A DNA stretch of 52,543 nucleotides from an uncultured Flavobacteriales bacterium (GCA_905478895.1 CAJQKK010000041.1:1-52543); one strand, 5' to 3'. Shown: positions 15,002-24,757, counted from the stretch's first letter. Notes: generated by a model from the letters alone, not told the origin. Translations and numbers: made by a program.

Positions 15002-16604
15002 TCCGTTTGCCAATCAGTCCAATTAAGAACCCAGCCAAGGTCACACCGGCTTGTGTTTCCAATGTGTCTTCCGTCATGCAGGACAATGCAAGAATGAAAC
15101 CTGCCAAGCACGCCACTCGAATTGGGTAAGTGGGAAATGCACTGCCCGATACCGACACCAAGGCCACCAAAATGGCCATCCATAGCAACATGGATAGTGG
15201 CCCGCCAGAAATCAAAAATGTGATGTATTGATTGTGTGGTCTGAGCCTGAATTCGGGCCTAAGAGGAGAATTGGCCTGTTCGTATGATGCGGCAATGGCA
15301 TCCGGCACATCACCGGTTCCCACGCCCAAAGCCGGATGGCTCTGAAATACCCCAAACGCATTTTTCAAAAACAGAAATCGTTGAACAAGTGAGTGACCAC
15401 TGGGATTTCCACCATCTACGGCATTCCATATTTCAAATTGAACAATGTCCCATCGTCGCCTCAATCCACCGTGTTTGACTTCTAAAACGGTGGGCACTCC
15501 GGATTCAATGAGCTGCACGTCTGAGGGGGTGAGAGCCAAAACACCCAATCGATCCTTTTTGAGTCCCATGGAGGACAGGTAACGGAGCAACGTCATTTCC
15601 AACGCTTGGTTCCGCTCGTCCATTCCCTTGAAGGCAATTGTGCTTCGTTCATTCCACGTTTCACTCAATTCGCTCCACGCAATGTTTGTCCAAACGTGTT
15701 CGCCGTTTTCGCGCAGGCACCGTTCTGTAAAATGCTGGTATTGTTCGCCTCCTTCGGATTTCACGCCCAATGCCTCGGGATCCGGGTAGCGGGGCCACAG
15801 GCTATTCATGGCGAAAGCGACCATAGCCAGAAACACAGTCAGTAGGCCGATGAACCCATTCCTTCGGAATGCAACTTTACTTGAACGACGGTCCGCCTCA
15901 CCAGTTCCCGCCAGGAGGAAGGCCAGTAGGCCCGAGAGTGGAATCAAGGTAGCGCCTGTGATCGAAGCGGTTTTCCATGTAAATGCAGTGCCGAGAACGC
16001 AGAGGACCAAGGCGGTTCCCCATGCTTTCCATTGTTTGGTCTCGAACGCCCGAAGCAACCACCAAGACCAAATGAAGGCAATCATCAAACTGAACCGAAT
16101 GTGCGATATGAAGGGCGACCAATCGCGTGCTTCAACGGTTTCAGCAGCTGCGCTGCCTGACCACAAGGCACCAACGCAAGCCGCAGTGACTGAAAAAGCT
16201 AACGTATGTTGGACCAGTTCAAGGCCACGAGTTTGATTCCATCGGCCAGTGATCAGAACCAAAGGAAAAGCCAGAAGGGGAAGTTGGATTCGCAGCGCTC
16301 GCCATCCTTGGGCTACGTCTTCGGTCCAAAGCTGCCCCAAAAGTTGCCAGGCGAATAAGGCCAATACAGCCCAGAGCAGCGGCTGTGAACGCCAGAATTT
16401 CCAGGAACGATTGCGAAAAATGGGGCCGTAATGCCAGCGGTCAAGCGCCCAAGCGAAGAGCAGTAAGAAAGCTCCCTGGCTCATGAGAAAATTGGAGAAA
16501 GGAAGGGCAATCGCCGTAATAATAAGCGCCAAATCATACGCCCGCTGTACTTGGCGATTTTCGCCGATTACTTGGGAGCTTGTATTTGTTCTTGGCGGCA
16601 TCAT
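14991..16604 (-). CDS. O-antigen ligase/polymerase-like membrane protein (Wzy_C type)
   Basis: This 537-residue inner-membrane protein has about ten to twelve hydrophobic helices and one long soluble loop at roughly 255-440. After the loop, RPHNQYITFLISGGPLSMLL resembles the Wzy_C/WaaL signature in which a His on the periplasmic side takes part in glycan transfer. It probably joins polymerised or preassembled glycan to lipid A-core or another acceptor; the substrate cannot be told from sequence. Start: the first of two adjacent ATGs at 16604. It begins seven bases after the S41 protease stop codon, so it is likely in the same transcript, and it overlaps the tail of the convergent GT2-GT9 gene by 11 bases. 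Confidence 0.82.
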   Translation of the reverse strand: MMPPRTNTSSQVIGENRQVQRAYDLALIITAIALPFSNFLMSQGAFLLLFAWALDRWHYGPIFRNRSWKFWRSQPLLWAVLALFAWQLLGQLWTEDVAQGWRALRIQLPLLAFPLVLITGRWNQTRGLELVQHTLAFSVTAACVGALWSGSAAAETVEARDWSPFISHIRFSLMIAFIWSWWLLRAFETKQWKAWGTALVLCVLGTAFTWKTASITGATLIPLSGLLAFLLAGTGEADRRSSKVAFRRNGFIGLLTVFLAMVAFAMNSLWPRYPDPEALGVKSEGGEQYQHFTERCLRENGEHVWTNIAWSELSETWNERSTIAFKGMDERNQALEMTLLRYLSSMGLKKDRLGVLALTPSDVQLIESGVPTVLEVKHGGLRRRWDIVQFEIWNAVDGGNPSGHSLVQRFLFLKNAFGVFQSHPALGVGTGDVPDAIAASYEQANSPLRPEFRLRPHNQYITFLISGGPLSMLLWMAILVALVSVSGSAFPTYPIRVACLAGFILALSCMTEDTLETQAGVTLAGFLIGLIGKRTIR

Positions 16605-16611
16605 TCAGCGA

Positions 16612-18312
16612 TTATTCGGCGCCGGCGAGGATCATTTCGTACTGCCCAGAATTGAGCATTTGAATGGCTGTGGAAACCGTCGAGTCGCGCGGCAGGGACC
16701 ATTGAAATACGCCATCCTGAAGGTAATAGCGCATGATGATTTCTTCTTCCAAGGACATTTGAATTTGTTCCCGGAATTCCTCGAGGTCCCGAACGATGTT
16801 GGGCTTCAACGCCGCCTCCAATTGTTCGAATGCATTAGGATCCAAGGTGTAAACCGCCTCATCTTCAGCCACCTCTTTTAGTTGCTCCCACATCACGGAA
16901 GTTTGTGATTCGTATTGTGTCGCTGCATTGGCCTCAGCAAAGTCGACAAACTCCGTCCAGTCGGCTTCGGTCAATGCGAACCCCTCGGGTGGGGCGATGC
17001 TGTCGCGCTGCGCGGTCCACGCATTGGCGAAATCAAACAAGGTTCCACTTTCATAAAGTCCTTCCAGCACATATCCAAGGGGAGGCAGGAGCGTCGGGAC
17101 ATCTGGCTGAACTCCCTTTCCATCGACCACCGGACGACCATTGCGGGTATAGAACACTTCAATCAGGGAGTCGGCGACAGCTTGCGCGCTTCCGTCCTCA
17201 CCGCGATTCCCACCGTAATCAAGCCGTTGAATGCAGCGTCCGCTAGGCGTGTAATATTTGGCTACTGTGACCTTCAATTTGGTCCCATAGGCCAATTGCT
17301 TGGATTGTTGAACCAGGCCCTTACCAAAACTCTCTTGGCCTACTATGATCGCTCGATCCAAATCTTGAAGGGTGCCCGAAACAATTTCCGAAGCGGATGC
17401 TGACATGCCATCAATCAACACTGCAATTGGCAAATCGGGAAGCAAGGCGTCGGCCATGGTGCTGTAACTCTTTTCCCATTCTTCTGTTTTGCCGCGGGTG
17501 CTCACTACTTCTTCTCCTTTGCCAATGAATAAATTGACAATGCTGATGGATTCCTGCAGTAGGCCGCCTCCATTGCCTCGAAGGTCAACGACTAGCTGTT
17601 TCATGCCGATGCTGTCGCGGAGGTAACGAATGGCTTGCCGCAATTCGAAGGATGACCCGCGTGTGAAGGCAGAGAGTGCCACATACCCTGTGCTGTCGCG
17701 AAGCACAGTGCGGAAGGGAACTGCGGGGAGTTTGATTTTGGCGCGTTTCATCACCACAGACTCTTCCGTTTTCGTTGCATTCCGAATGAAGCTCACTTCT
17801 ACGTCTGTGCCGCTGGCTCCTTGAAGCATTTCCGGAATGAGGTCTTCCTCTACATCGGCCAATCTCATTCCATCGACGGCGGTCAGCTCATCGCCGATTT
17901 TTATTCCCGCCTTGGCCGCCGGGAATTCAGGCAGTACGTCGATGAAGAGTTGTCGTCCCCCCATCATTTGAATGCTTGCTCCAATGCCGCCATATTCACC
18001 GGTACTCATGAATCGAAGGTCCTCCACCCGCGACTCCGGGTAATAGATGGTGTAAGGGTCCAGGCTCGACACCATCGCATCAATCCCAGTTTCCATCAGT
18101 GCTCCCGGTTGAATTTCATCCACGTAAAAGATGTTCAATTCACGGAATAGCGCATTCATGATCTCCAGTTGCTTCGACAATTCGAAATAGTTTTCCCGAA
18201 CCGGAACAGCTGCGATGAACAGCCCCAACAGCGGCAGCAACAAGAGCTTAGATCTGTTTTTTTTCTTGGTTGGAAGCGTGGCTAGGGGATGGGAGCGTTT
18301 CTCGTTCTTCAC
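16612..18312 (-). CDS. S41 C-terminal-processing peptidase (CtpA/Tsp family)
   Basis: This is a 566-residue membrane-anchored periplasmic serine protease. After a basic N-terminus there is one signal-anchor (SKLLLLPLLGLFIAAVPV), then a PDZ domain (GIGASIQMMGGRQLFIDVLP to LTAVDGMRL) and the S41 core. The catalytic Ser306 in SASASE and Lys331 in ESFGKGLVQ have the same 25-residue spacing as E. coli Tsp Ser430/Lys455, so it should be active. A C-terminal helical region of about 150 residues follows. Start is uncertain: a GTG at 18312 lies four bases after the rnpA stop codon; a TTG at 18366 would overlap rnpA. The rnpA-S41 adjacency is common in Bacteroidota. Confidence 0.92.
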   Translation of the reverse strand: MKNEKRSHPLATLPTKKKNRSKLLLLPLLGLFIAAVPVRENYFELSKQLEIMNALFRELNIFYVDEIQPGALMETGIDAMVSSLDPYTIYYPESRVEDLRFMSTGEYGGIGASIQMMGGRQLFIDVLPEFPAAKAGIKIGDELTAVDGMRLADVEEDLIPEMLQGASGTDVEVSFIRNATKTEESVVMKRAKIKLPAVPFRTVLRDSTGYVALSAFTRGSSFELRQAIRYLRDSIGMKQLVVDLRGNGGGLLQESISIVNLFIGKGEEVVSTRGKTEEWEKSYSTMADALLPDLPIAVLIDGMSASASEIVSGTLQDLDRAIIVGQESFGKGLVQQSKQLAYGTKLKVTVAKYYTPSGRCIQRLDYGGNRGEDGSAQAVADSLIEVFYTRNGRPVVDGKGVQPDVPTLLPPLGYVLEGLYESGTLFDFANAWTAQRDSIAPPEGFALTEADWTEFVDFAEANAATQYESQTSVMWEQLKEVAEDEAVYTLDPNAFEQLEAALKPNIVRDLEEFREQIQMSLEEEIIMRYYLQDGVFQWSLPRDSTVSTAIQMLNSGQYEMILAGAE

Positions 18313-18316
18313 AGGT

Positions 18317-18718
18317 TCAGTCTTGGTCGGGTTGGCTAGGAAACATTTTGTGCACGAGTAAGGCAACAGATGAGCGCACCGTCTCGAAATCAGGCATTTC
18401 GTTTCCTACAAATATGAAAACGATTGCCCGTTGTTTTTCGTCTGTGAGTAGACGATTTTCCAAAGCGGGCTTTTCAAGCCTCCACGCTTCCCGCATCAAT
18501 CGTTTGACGCGGTTGCGGTCCACGGCTCGCTTGAATTTCTTCTTGCTCACGCTTACCATGGCCTGGATGGCGACGGGCTCGGGCAATGGCGTATCGATGA
18601 AGCGTCCAATGATGGGAGGAGCTTTAATTTTTGCGCCCTTCGCAAAGACGAGGTCCGAGAGTTTTTTGGACTTCAGTCGCTGGTTGCGGGGAAAGGAAAA
18701 GGAGCCAGTTTCGGACAA
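18317..18718 (-). CDS. rnpA: Ribonuclease P protein component
   Basis: This small basic protein (about 133 residues) binds the RNase P RNA for tRNA 5' maturation. The RNR signature is clear in FKRAVDRNRVKRLMREAWR, preceded by SFSFPRNQRLKSKK, the usual start region of RnpA. No ATG is available: TTG at 18718 gives a normal N-terminus eight bases after the hemD stop codon, while TTG at 18751 would overlap hemD by 26 bases. It lacks the usual rpmH neighbour, which in Bacteroidota is often elsewhere. It sits tightly between hemD and the S41 protease. Confidence 0.92.
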   Translation of the reverse strand: MSETGSFSFPRNQRLKSKKLSDLVFAKGAKIKAPPIIGRFIDTPLPEPVAIQAMVSVSKKKFKRAVDRNRVKRLMREAWRLEKPALENRLLTDEKQRAIVFIFVGNEMPDFETVRSSVALLVHKMFPSQPDQD

Positions 18719-18725
18719 GGGCGCT

Positions 18726-19469
18726 TTATTTGCCCTGAATGTAATGCTCAATGGCCATAGTCATGGAAGGAGCTTTCGGCGTGGGTGCCGAAATGTCCAC
18801 ACGAAGGTTGGCTTCAGCAGCAGCTTTTGCAGTAGTCGGCCCAAATGTGGCAATCCGAGTTTCTCCCTGTTGAAAATCGGGGAAGTTCTTGAATAAGCTC
18901 TCAATCCCGCTTGGGCTGTAAAAAACCAACAAGTTGTACTTCACATCGCTCAAGTCACTGAGGTCTGAGCATACGGTTCGGTACATGGTGGCTCGTGTGT
19001 AGTCAATTTTCCCCTCTTCTAGGAATTTTGGAATTGATGGCTTCATCAGGTCACTGCACGGCAACAAGAATTTTTCGTTCTTGTGCTTCTTGATCAATTC
19101 CATGAGGTCCTGGAAGCTCTGTTTCCCGAAGAAAATTTTTCGCTTTCGGTACACAACATATTTCTGCAGGTAATAGGCAGTCGCCTCGCTGATGCAAAAA
19201 TATTTCATGGTGTCGGGCACTTCAAACCGGAGCTCTTCGGCCAAACGAAAGAAATGATCAATGGCATTTCGGCTGGTAACAATCAGTGCAGTGTGCTCTG
19301 CGAAATCAATCCGCTGTTGGCGAAACTCTTGACTCTCAATTCCTTCCACGTGAATGAAGGGGCGGAAATCGATGGTGAGTTTTTGTCGCTCTGCTAAATC
19401 AAAATACGGCGACTTTTCCGTTGTCGGCTTCGGTTGTGATATCAGAATGGTCTTGACTGTTTGCGCCAT
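18726..19469 (-). CDS. hemD: Uroporphyrinogen-III synthase
   Basis: The enzyme closes hydroxymethylbilane to uroporphyrinogen III with ring D inversion in haem synthesis. The 247-residue protein shows the two-lobed HemD pattern: TALIVTSRNAIDHFF in lobe one, YNLLVFYSPSGIESLF in lobe two, and ATFGPTTAKAAAEANLRV near the end. The N-terminus KTILISQPKPTTEKSPY is typical of the Bacteroidota form. Start: ATG 19469; a TTG two codons earlier is less likely. Other haem genes are not in the window. It follows the DUF4271 gene on the same strand, an arrangement common in the phylum, and precedes rnpA. Confidence 0.9.
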   Translation of the reverse strand: MAQTVKTILISQPKPTTEKSPYFDLAERQKLTIDFRPFIHVEGIESQEFRQQRIDFAEHTALIVTSRNAIDHFFRLAEELRFEVPDTMKYFCISEATAYYLQKYVVYRKRKIFFGKQSFQDLMELIKKHKNEKFLLPCSDLMKPSIPKFLEEGKIDYTRATMYRTVCSDLSDLSDVKYNLLVFYSPSGIESLFKNFPDFQQGETRIATFGPTTAKAAAEANLRVDISAPTPKAPSMTMAIEHYIQGK

Positions 19470-19502
19470 ATTCAAGGGGTTCCATGCTTGCTCGATTGGA
19501 CG

Positions 19503-20171
19503 TCAAACTTGCTTGAAAAGCAGGTAAGTCGGACCAATTTCGAAGGTGCAAAGATACACAATTCCCCACCCAAAAGGAAGCCCATTGTGAACGACCGATT
19601 GAAGTTGACGTAACCATTTCATTGTCAACCATCCCCACCATATCCAAACGGCTTGTTCCCAAAGTATATTCCGGCTGCTAAATGGGATGTTTTGCCCCAA
19701 ATGAAAGATGCAAAAAACCATCAACCCCCACAGCAACCAATTGCGCATGTGACGGTCAATTTCCAAACCACGTTCGGTTGCTTCGGGAGCAAGCGTGATC
19801 CAACCGCCGATCCAAGCTGCAATAACCCGTAAGATGATTGTTGCGACCCCCAATAGTGCCCCGTAGCCCATCCCGACCCATAAGCCTTCGAGCGTTGCAT
19901 CAACCTGACACAATGCCCAGGCACTTCCGAGGATGCACCAGGCTAATACACCAAGAAGGTGACTTGTTAAGGTGCCACCCGTGCGAGCGGACTCGTCCGC
20001 CAATCGCTGCCACACCCGCTTGATGTTGTAAGAAGTCCAAATTGTCAAGCTCCATTCGCGTTCGAAACGGATCCGTAACAATACAGTCGCCCAGAGACCC
20101 AAACCAATGGATAGAAGCATCGCCGCCAAAAACTCATAGGATGCGTGGGGTATGGGCTGTCCTTCGAACAT
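19503..20171 (-). CDS. DUF4271 family membrane protein
   Basis: This 222-residue protein has about six hydrophobic helices (for example YEFLAAMLLSIGLGLWATVL at the N-terminus). Its position immediately upstream of hemD and its helix pattern match DUF4271, a Bacteroidota membrane family without an assigned role. Start: ATG 20171, preferred over a TTG at 20186 because it directly precedes the first helix. There is a 33-base gap to hemD, so co-transcription is likely. Confidence 0.75.
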   Translation of the reverse strand: MFEGQPIPHASYEFLAAMLLSIGLGLWATVLLRIRFEREWSLTIWTSYNIKRVWQRLADESARTGGTLTSHLLGVLAWCILGSAWALCQVDATLEGLWVGMGYGALLGVATIILRVIAAWIGGWITLAPEATERGLEIDRHMRNWLLWGLMVFCIFHLGQNIPFSSRNILWEQAVWIWWGWLTMKWLRQLQSVVHNGLPFGWGIVYLCTFEIGPTYLLFKQV

Positions 20172-20207
20172 GGCGCGAAGATTCAAAATTTTCCAATTGC
20201 TGGGACT

Positions 20208-23200
20208 TCAACGCCACGGCATTATGTGAATTGGACGTAAAAATTTATACACGTCTTGGGATTCGTGCTGCTCAAAATGGGCCGTGATCCAATACGAGCC
20301 GGGTGGAGGAATTCGTGTCCCTACGAATCCATCCCACTTTACCGTTTGGTCCTCTTCTTGGGAAACCCAAATGGGATCATCTGTGAGCATTGAAATTATA
20401 AGCCCGGTGGCATTGTGGAGGGTTAAGTGTGCTTTCCAGGCACCTGCTCCGGGCGCCCGTAACAAAACTTGGATCGGCTCAATTGCCCCGCTGGCGGCGA
20501 ACCTCCACGTATCGTTCAAAACAACCAAGGAGTTTAGCGCTTGATCTGCTCCGAATTGATGTTTCTGCCAACTGTTCCATTTTCCAGGAGTCGCCCCGAG
20601 TTCATCCAAGGAAGATTCCCATTGACGGGGAGGCGAAATGCATTCGGTTTCCAGTGAAAAAGGTGCGCCAACTCGTTCCAATGAACGCAAATGATGCCAG
20701 TCGTTCCAGGGTGATTCGAGATCGGGGTGGAGGTGGATGCTATCGATTCGAGCGCCTGACCGCGCCAATTGTACTTCTCGGTTTCCCCACAGGCTCGGCA
20801 AATTGCAAGGAATGATTCGTCCTTGCTGCTGCATCCACCGGCTCGGACATCGGCTGAATGCAACCGGGGTGTCCTTTGGAATGAGCCATCGGATTTCGGT
20901 CGTCAGGGGCAGCCAATCAATCGGGTTGGGGCTTGTCGCAGTTGTCAATTGAAGTCCATCCGTCCTGAGCCAAGGGTGCACATGGTGTTTGATTTCAATG
21001 AAAGGCTCTGGACCATCGAGCTTCAATTGTTGCACCTCATTCAATGAAAAGTCGCATTCCAACTCGTCGACTACGAATGGACTGGAGGGACAGATGGAGG
21101 CAATGGATAAAGCTCCTTCCGCCCAATGCAGTTGGGCGATGCTGTCCTCCAATGCATCGAATTGGGAAGGTCCCTTCCAGAGCTGCTCGGCATCCAGGCC
21201 GTCGGCCCAACCTCCGAGGTCTTCCGGATCCACAGCAGTCCATATTGTCGACTCAATTTCAACAGGACCGTTGAATAAAACAACCCATTGGTTTTCTGAA
21301 ATACCGCACAGGATGGGCACTGCATTGACCGTTACCGGTTCTTCAGCCAGATCGCTGATGCCTGGAGAACAACCACGAGAATCCATGCTGCTGTTCCAGT
21401 TGAACGCACCGTGCAATCCGGGAATGAGATCCAAACGAACGAGGCTTTTTCCGCTCCCTTCATTTTTCCGTTCGCGGTGCCAACAATTGGAATAATGTAC
21501 TTCATCAATCAAGGTTCCGTTGGCCGCACGAATGGCCACAAGCCCAGTACTATTAGGCAAATCGATTTCGTAAAAACAATGCCGTGCTCCCGGTGCCAAG
21601 GTGATGCGGTGGAGGGGAGAGGAGCCATTGCATTGGAGCCCCCCCAATTCGAGGGTGTCCGTTTCGTGTACATTCGTTACCTCAACGAAAGAGCCCCACA
21701 CATCAGTCATGCCATTGGGATCATGTGCAATTTCAGTAATTAGCAAATCCTGAAAAGCTGGAAAGCGATGAGGTTCCAATTGAATCGTCCACGCGGAGAC
21801 GGGCAGTGCCGAAGGAACGCAGGGCATAATACCTGTCACGTCAAATGCAACCTTCCCATTTGAAAGTTGCGAATCAATTTGCCAAGCCAGCGTTTTGTGG
21901 TCTTCATTCATCAAGGTCAAGTGACCGGCATTGATTCCGCGGAGATGGAACGGAGCTTGCGGGTCGAGTGGTTGATTGAACGTGAGCAATCCTCTCGTTT
22001 CCCCAGTTGGAGTGATTGCCACCAATTCCAGGGGGAGGGTTTCTGAAATTGGGGTGTTTTCCTGGGGCGAAGAAGCGCCCGGAGTGCTTCCGAGCGGATG
22101 AAGCGATGGCTCCCAATTGCTTGGGCCATTGCACGCGTCCCAATTTCTAACTTGCAAGGAGACTCCCCCATCGGTCAACCCCGCCATCCAATCGGAGCTG
22201 TATTGCACTTGATCGGCGATGGATCCATCCTCGCCCAGCAACATCAGGGATTCCCCTGCATTGTTCAACCCTGGCCAAGGAATTCCTTCGGCCTGCAGCG
22301 TGGAATCGCCGGCAATGCTCACGTCACTCCCACTGACAATGACACGTTTTCCCGGCGCCAAAATCCCATCCCAACCAAATTGAGGGATCAGATTGGACTG
22401 GGTTTCGGAACTGCCGTCCAGAAGAATGAAATCTTGGATGGAATAATGTGACTCCGAGCGGTTGATGATTTCCAGCCACTCCTCTTCGGGCAAACCAAGA
22501 GACGGCGAAGGATCAAACATGATTTCTGTGAATTGCACCGCATGTGGCTCGATGCCTTCGGATGAAGTGCGCAGCACTTCAATGGCCCCCTGGATTCCTT
22601 CGATTCCATGAGCATCCTGGATTCCGTGCAAGGACAACTGACGCACTTGACCAATGGGCCAATGCCCTGGGAAGATTCCAATCCGTTTATTGCTCTCAGG
22701 GCTTTCTGCAATGAAAAAAAGGGAATCGCCATTGTTCCAGGTGCCAAATCCAGTGGAGCTGGACAGGGGTTCGTTGAACTGCAATTCAAGGGCGTGGGTG
22801 CCGAGCCAATGGTAGTCGACACATACCGGAGGGATGGTGTCAGGCACATGGGGAGATAATGAAGCGACTTCAATGCGAAAGTCATTGACGTGGCTTGCGG
22901 TAAATTTTGCGCTAAAACCAATGCAATCAGGCACTAAACCAGCACTTCCTTCCATGGCATGTGTCCACTCTAACGGCTCTGAAGAAGCGCTCCATTGAAG
23001 GAATGTGGAGTCTGACGCAGGATGCTGGTTCCACATCATCCAGTGGTCGATTTGTCCCGCCAACATCGGTGAAGGAGCGGCCGCGATTTGTCCGTGGCTT
23101 TCGCCCACCTCGGTGTTCATCCAGCGCAAGGAATCCGCGCTTCCGCTCTCGCCGAGGTGCAGAAAGTTGCCCGGATCAACGCCTAAAATGGCAGAGTCGG

Positions 23201-23570
23201 TTTGCCAGCTGGAAACTGAAAATGGTGGTATGTTGGCTCCGCTCCATTCAAGATTGGATCGAGGGATCAAGTGCACCCGGCTGAAATTCTGCGTGGAGCC
23301 AGCGAATTGCTGTGACCAGTGAAACATGATTGTACGACCTGCGGAATCCGCAATGCTATCCACAGGGCAAAAGCAAATCCAGGACTCACCGGGTTCTTGG
23401 GTGTTGAGTTGCCATCCGCTGTCGGAAGGAATCCAATCGTCCTCATGCATGTGGATTTCCCAGAAATCAGGTGATTGGCCCGGCGAATGCCCCACCGCGC
23501 CAAACAAAAATGGAACCAGCAGAAAATGCAGTTTTTCATTCCAATTCAGCCGCCTCAAATCCTTCTTCAT
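20208..23570 (-). CDS. Large secreted protein with two lamin-tail-like domains
   Basis: This 1,120-residue exported protein has a signal peptide (to about residue 32, ending GHSPGQ). Two lamin-tail-type beta domains are visible: at about 345-455 (FTEIMFDPSPSLGLPEEEWL, then SIQDFILLDGSS and LAPGKRVIVSG) and about 605-700 (LLITEIAHDPNG, then LAPGARHCFYEIDL). The last 100 residues (WKAHLTLHNATGLIISMLTD, then TVKWDGF and PPGSYWITAHF) resemble a FlgD-type Ig-like domain. No standard T9SS tail is obvious. Lamin-tail domains in bacterial surface proteins are usually linked to adhesion or nucleases, but no catalytic domain is seen here. ATG 23570 is chosen over TTG 23576. It is first in the minus-strand run leading to DUF4271 and hemD. 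Confidence 0.8.
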   Translation of the reverse strand: MKKDLRRLNWNEKLHFLLVPFLFGAVGHSPGQSPDFWEIHMHEDDWIPSDSGWQLNTQEPGESWICFCPVDSIADSAGRTIMFHWSQQFAGSTQNFSRVHLIPRSNLEWSGANIPPFSVSSWQTDSAILGVDPGNFLHLGESGSADSLRWMNTEVGESHGQIAAAPSPMLAGQIDHWMMWNQHPASDSTFLQWSASSEPLEWTHAMEGSAGLVPDCIGFSAKFTASHVNDFRIEVASLSPHVPDTIPPVCVDYHWLGTHALELQFNEPLSSSTGFGTWNNGDSLFFIAESPESNKRIGIFPGHWPIGQVRQLSLHGIQDAHGIEGIQGAIEVLRTSSEGIEPHAVQFTEIMFDPSPSLGLPEEEWLEIINRSESHYSIQDFILLDGSSETQSNLIPQFGWDGILAPGKRVIVSGSDVSIAGDSTLQAEGIPWPGLNNAGESLMLLGEDGSIADQVQYSSDWMAGLTDGGVSLQVRNWDACNGPSNWEPSLHPLGSTPGASSPQENTPISETLPLELVAITPTGETRGLLTFNQPLDPQAPFHLRGINAGHLTLMNEDHKTLAWQIDSQLSNGKVAFDVTGIMPCVPSALPVSAWTIQLEPHRFPAFQDLLITEIAHDPNGMTDVWGSFVEVTNVHETDTLELGGLQCNGSSPLHRITLAPGARHCFYEIDLPNSTGLVAIRAANGTLIDEVHYSNCWHRERKNEGSGKSLVRLDLIPGLHGAFNWNSSMDSRGCSPGISDLAEEPVTVNAVPILCGISENQWVVLFNGPVEIESTIWTAVDPEDLGGWADGLDAEQLWKGPSQFDALEDSIAQLHWAEGALSIASICPSSPFVVDELECDFSLNEVQQLKLDGPEPFIEIKHHVHPWLRTDGLQLTTATSPNPIDWLPLTTEIRWLIPKDTPVAFSRCPSRWMQQQGRIIPCNLPSLWGNREVQLARSGARIDSIHLHPDLESPWNDWHHLRSLERVGAPFSLETECISPPRQWESSLDELGATPGKWNSWQKHQFGADQALNSLVVLNDTWRFAASGAIEPIQVLLRAPGAGAWKAHLTLHNATGLIISMLTDDPIWVSQEEDQTVKWDGFVGTRIPPPGSYWITAHFEQHESQDVYKFLRPIHIMPWR

Positions 23571-23661
23571 CAACAAGGCAAACCTCGAAAAAAAGTTGGA
23601 GTTTTACACCATCGTTCGTGAACCACACGGCGGCATTTAAAAATTAGTTCAGCGCATAAAA

Positions 23662-24669
23662 ATGGATGAAGGTTTGAAAGTCTGCATCGTCGGAGCGACA
23701 GGATTGGTAGGAAGAACCATGCTTCAAGTTTTGGAAGAACATGCCTTCCCGGTCAGCGAATTGTTGCCGGTGGGAAGTGAGCGCAGCATTGGCACAGATG
23801 TTTATTTCAAGGGTGAGGCGTTGGAGGTGCTTTCGATGGAATCGGCTCTAGCGAAAATGCCGCAAGTGGCTCTTTTCAGTGCAGGGGGCTCGGTCAGCGA
23901 AGAATGGGCTCCGCGATTTGCCGAGGCTGGGACCACGGTCATCGACAACAGCAGCGCTTGGCGAATGAACGGGGATTGTCCGCTGGTTGTGCCGGAAGTC
24001 AATGGCCACGCCATCCAATCGCATCACCGGATCATCGCCAATCCGAATTGCACGACCATGCAACTGGTGATGGCACTGAAGCCGCTCCATGACCTTTTCC
24101 AAATCAAGCGTGGCATTGTGAGCACCTACCAAAGTGTAACGGGCACTGGCAAGGCAGCCATCGTGCAGTTGGAGGAAGAACGAAGAGGTGATGTGCCAAG
24201 TGCACCGGTTTATCCGCATTCCATAGACATGAATTGCCTTCCCCATTGTGATGTTTTTGTTGAAGACGGATTTACCCGGGAGGAAATGAAGGTTTGGCAC
24301 GAAACCCAGAAAATTCTCGGAGATGATTCCGTGTCTGTGACGTGCACTGCCGTTCGCGTGCCGGTCCAAGGCGGTCATAGCGAAAGCGTTTACCTCGAAT
24401 TCGAGCGTGACTTTGACTTGGGCCAAGTCCGTGCGGCGTTATCAAACTTCCCGGGTGTTGTGGTGGTAGACAATCCGGAGTCCAATTCCTATCCGATGCC
24501 GCTGACCGCGCATGGCAGCGATGATGTTTTTGTCGGGCGCATCCGACGCGACTTGGCGCATCCGAAAGGGCTTCATTTGTGGGTAGTGGCTGACAACTTG
24601 AGGAAAGGAGCTGCCACTAATACGGTTCAGATTGCGCGGTACCTATTCGATCGCGGTCGCTGGTCGTGA
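23662..24669 (+). CDS. asd: Aspartate-semialdehyde dehydrogenase
   Basis: This 335-residue NADP-dependent enzyme reduces aspartyl phosphate to aspartate semialdehyde, feeding lysine/diaminopimelate, methionine and threonine. The N-terminal Rossmann motif is VGATGLVGRTML. The catalytic Cys130 sits in IIANPNCTTMQL, and VRVPVQGGHSESV carries the conserved active-site Arg and His. Length is normal. It is divergent from the lamin-tail gene across 91 bases and appears to be a single-gene unit; a promoter for the following TonB-dependent receptor probably lies after its stop codon. Confidence 0.97.
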   Translation: MDEGLKVCIVGATGLVGRTMLQVLEEHAFPVSELLPVGSERSIGTDVYFKGEALEVLSMESALAKMPQVALFSAGGSVSEEWAPRFAEAGTTVIDNSSAWRMNGDCPLVVPEVNGHAIQSHHRIIANPNCTTMQLVMALKPLHDLFQIKRGIVSTYQSVTGTGKAAIVQLEEERRGDVPSAPVYPHSIDMNCLPHCDVFVEDGFTREEMKVWHETQKILGDDSVSVTCTAVRVPVQGGHSESVYLEFERDFDLGQVRAALSNFPGVVVVDNPESNSYPMPLTAHGSDDVFVGRIRRDLAHPKGLHLWVVADNLRKGAATNTVQIARYLFDRGRWS

Positions 24670-24676
24670 GCCGTGA

Positions 24677-24707
24677 TTTTGCACTTGCTGGTTTCGGGTT
24701 AAATTGC
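24677..24707 (+). promoter_or_regulatory. Possible promoter for the TonB-dependent receptor
   Basis: TTTTG (24677-24681) is followed after 18 bases by TAAATTGC (24700-24707), which shares six positions with TAnnTTTG. Placement 50 bases before the ATG at 24758 is reasonable. The match is imperfect, so this is tentative. Confidence 0.35.
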
Positions 24708-24757
24708 GCTCAATTCGCGTCACACCGCGGCTGGATTCACACTTCAATCAAGTTCAA

